Part shown: piece by piece, positions 62,668 through 64,000 of the stretch
How positions within the stretch are numbered: position 1 is the stretch's first letter
Layout: each line of letters begins with the position of its first letter
DNA from: Comamonadaceae bacterium OS-4
Lineage (GTDB): Bacteria > Pseudomonadota > Gammaproteobacteria > Burkholderiales > Burkholderiaceae_C
Length of the DNA: 64,000 nt
Reading direction: 5' to 3'
Assembly (NCBI GenBank): GCA_027924025.1
Contig: AP026970.1
Location: forward strand, 124,001-188,000
Notes under the pieces: generated by a model
The model's input: only the letters and a program-made list of their open reading frames with translations
Told to the model about the DNA's origin: nothing
Databases searched by the model: none
Translations under genes and position numbers: made by a program

Positions 62668-63999
62668 TTAGCGCTTGCGCTGCCTGGCGATGAACGCCCG
62701 GTAGCGCAGGGCACTGTCCTTCAGGGTTCGCTGCTGGGTGGCATAGTCCACATGCACCAGTCCGAAACGTTTGTCGTATCCGCAGGCCCACTCAAAGTTG
62801 TCCATCAGGCTCCAGTAAAAGAAGCCACGCACATCCACACCCGCGTCCATGGCCTCGTGCAGCGCTTGCAAGTGGGTCTGCATATAGGCCTGGCGGCCCG
62901 GGTCGTTCACGCGGCCATCTACCACCTTGTCGGCCTCCGCAAATCCGTTTTCCGTGATGTAAATGGGAGGCAGGGTGTAGTCGCGGTGAATGCCTTGCAG
63001 CAGGTCCGAGAGGCCCTGCGCGTAGTTTTCCCAGCCCATGTCGGACACGCCATCCTTGTTGGGCGCGGGCACCGGTGGTGTGCTGGTGCTGGCCCAGATG
63101 CGGGTGTAGTAATTGATACCCAGAAAATCCAAGGGCTGGGCAATGATGTCGAAGTCACCGTCCTGGATGTTGTCGGGTTGCGCCAGCTCAGGGCCTTGGG
63201 GGTAAGCCTTGTTGAAGATGGGGTCCATGTACCAGCGCACAAAGCGGTCGTACTCGCGCTGGGCGCGGGCCTGGTCCGCCGGGCTGTCGGTGGCCGCGGT
63301 GGTGGGTGACTGGTTCAGCACAATCCCCAGCGGCGCTTTCACGCCCACAGCGCGCATGGCCTGCAGAGCCAGCCCGTGCGAGAGCAGCAGATGGTGTGAC
63401 ACGCGCAGCATGGCGGGCACGTCTTTCTTGCCGGGGGCAAACACGCCCTGGTCGTACCCCAGAGTGGCGGTGCACCAGGGTTCGTTGTGGGTGGCAATGC
63501 TGGCTACGCGGTCGCCCAACAGGCGGCCCATGCGCTCGGCGTAGTCGGCAAAGCGGTAGGCGGTGTCGCGGGCTTCCCAGCCTTGTTGCAGGTCTTGCAG
63601 GCCTTGGGGCAGGTCCCAGTGGTAGAGGGTGGCAAAGGGGGCAATGCCGCGCTTTAACAAGCCATCGACCAAGCGCTCGTAAAAGTCCAGGCCTGCGGTG
63701 TTCCAGGCGCCGTAGCCCAAGGGCTGCACCCGGGACCAAGCGATCGAAAACCGGTAGCTGTCCACGCCCAGGCTCTGGATCATGTCGAGGTCGGACTCGA
63801 GGCGGTTGTAGTGGTCGCAGGCGACATCACCGGTGTCGCCGTTGACGACTTTGCCGGGGGTCTTGGAAAAAGTGTCCCAGATGGACGGGCCGCGCCCGTC
63901 TTGGGCGGCCGCGCCTTCGATTTGGTACGAGCTGGTGGCCACGCCCCAGCGGAAATCGGAGGGAAAGCGGGGCAGGGGAAATGTCTCGGGAGAGGTCAC
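62668..63999 (-). CDS. Glycoside hydrolase family 1 beta-glucosidase
   Basis: A 443-aa GH1 enzyme that hydrolyses beta-glucosides, with the acid/base Glu in ATHNEPW (~residue 170) and the nucleophile Glu in YITENGF (~residue 350). The N-terminus FPSDFRWGVATSSYQIEGA is typical. The apparent start is a GTG at 63997-63999, one base from the window end, so an earlier start beyond the window cannot be excluded. Probably controlled by the facing LacI regulator. Confidence 0.9.
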   Translation of the reverse strand: MTSPETFPLPRFPSDFRWGVATSSYQIEGAAAQDGRGPSIWDTFSKTPGKVVNGDTGDVACDHYNRLESDLDMIQSLGVDSYRFSIAWSRVQPLGYGAWNTAGLDFYERLVDGLLKRGIAPFATLYHWDLPQGLQDLQQGWEARDTAYRFADYAERMGRLLGDRVASIATHNEPWCTATLGYDQGVFAPGKKDVPAMLRVSHHLLLSHGLALQAMRAVGVKAPLGIVLNQSPTTAATDSPADQARAQREYDRFVRWYMDPIFNKAYPQGPELAQPDNIQDGDFDIIAQPLDFLGINYYTRIWASTSTPPVPAPNKDGVSDMGWENYAQGLSDLLQGIHRDYTLPPIYITENGFAEADKVVDGRVNDPGRQAYMQTHLQALHEAMDAGVDVRGFFYWSLMDNFEWACGYDKRFGLVHVDYATQQRTLKDSALRYRAFIARQRKR

Positions 64000-64000
64000 G

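Overview
The window looks like a chromosomal segment of a high-GC betaproteobacterium, most likely a Comamonadaceae member of the Rhodoferax/Curvibacter type. This is an inference from gene content (CysTWA/Sbp sulfate uptake, a BigR-type sulfide module, a Burkholderiales-style copper operon, DavBA/GcdH lysine catabolism, PreTA pyrimidine catabolism). It is supported by a recurring intergenic motif with core AGCAGCTAT/ATAGCTGCT next to TGCGC, which I associate with this family. No rRNA, tRNA, CRISPR array, insertion sequence or prophage was recognised.

Layout. 1-3216 (minus): sulfate importer cysA (cut by the window edge), cysW, cysT, sbp. 3373-5707 (minus): MipA/OmpV outer-membrane protein, CopD-like membrane protein, NhaR-like LysR regulator. 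5840-6370 (plus): a cysteine-free Rrf2 regulator. 6484-9747: sulfide/persulfide module with an ArsR/BigR repressor, two YeeE/YedE half-transporters and a DUF442 phosphatase-like protein on minus, divergent from a persulfide-dioxygenase-like metallo-hydrolase on plus. The shared promoter is a perfect 21-bp dyad. 9761-15576 (minus): copper-handling operon (His-tailed EamA exporter, CusF-like protein, DUF411/CopG-like protein, cupredoxin, multicopper oxidase, TolC-like protein, two small periplasmic proteins).

15689-18475: two small genes, a lone UvrD/Rep-type helicase, then a decayed second copy of the small genes on the far side of the helicase. 18652-25525: an AT-richer signalling island with a PAS histidine kinase, REC-HD-GYP, GGDEF-EAL-REC, a coupled 64-aa protein and two HDOD proteins. 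25684-27277: a half-size EamA protein and a second, Tat-exported sulfate-binding protein.

27657-35073 (plus): polyol ABC importer, ribitol-dehydrogenase-like SDR, D-arabinitol 4-dehydrogenase (DalD-like) and an AraC regulator. 35070-36925: AraC regulator and divergent DMT exporter. 37147-41507: RND efflux pair. 41504-46404: TerC, hydroxypyruvate isomerase, MYG1, an Mpv17-like membrane protein, DTW/TapT and a YghU-type glutathione transferase. 46578-49724: a periplasmic-propeller diguanylate cyclase.

49878-55391 (minus): reductive pyrimidine catabolism preT-preA-hydA-amidohydrolase behind a RutR-like operator. 55676-56689: a metallophosphoesterase lipoprotein. 56686-61489: lysine catabolism, with davB-davA-LysR on minus and divergent gcdH on plus. 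61564-63999: LacI regulator convergent with a GH1 beta-glucosidase.

Most of the window is orderly catabolic and transport operons. The least ordinary parts are the helicase lying between duplicated remnants, the c-di-GMP/HDOD island with its coupled small protein, the mirror-symmetric BigR promoter, the cysteine-free Rrf2 regulator, and the dispersed motif that twice enters functional gene parts (a signal peptide and a Shine-Dalgarno).
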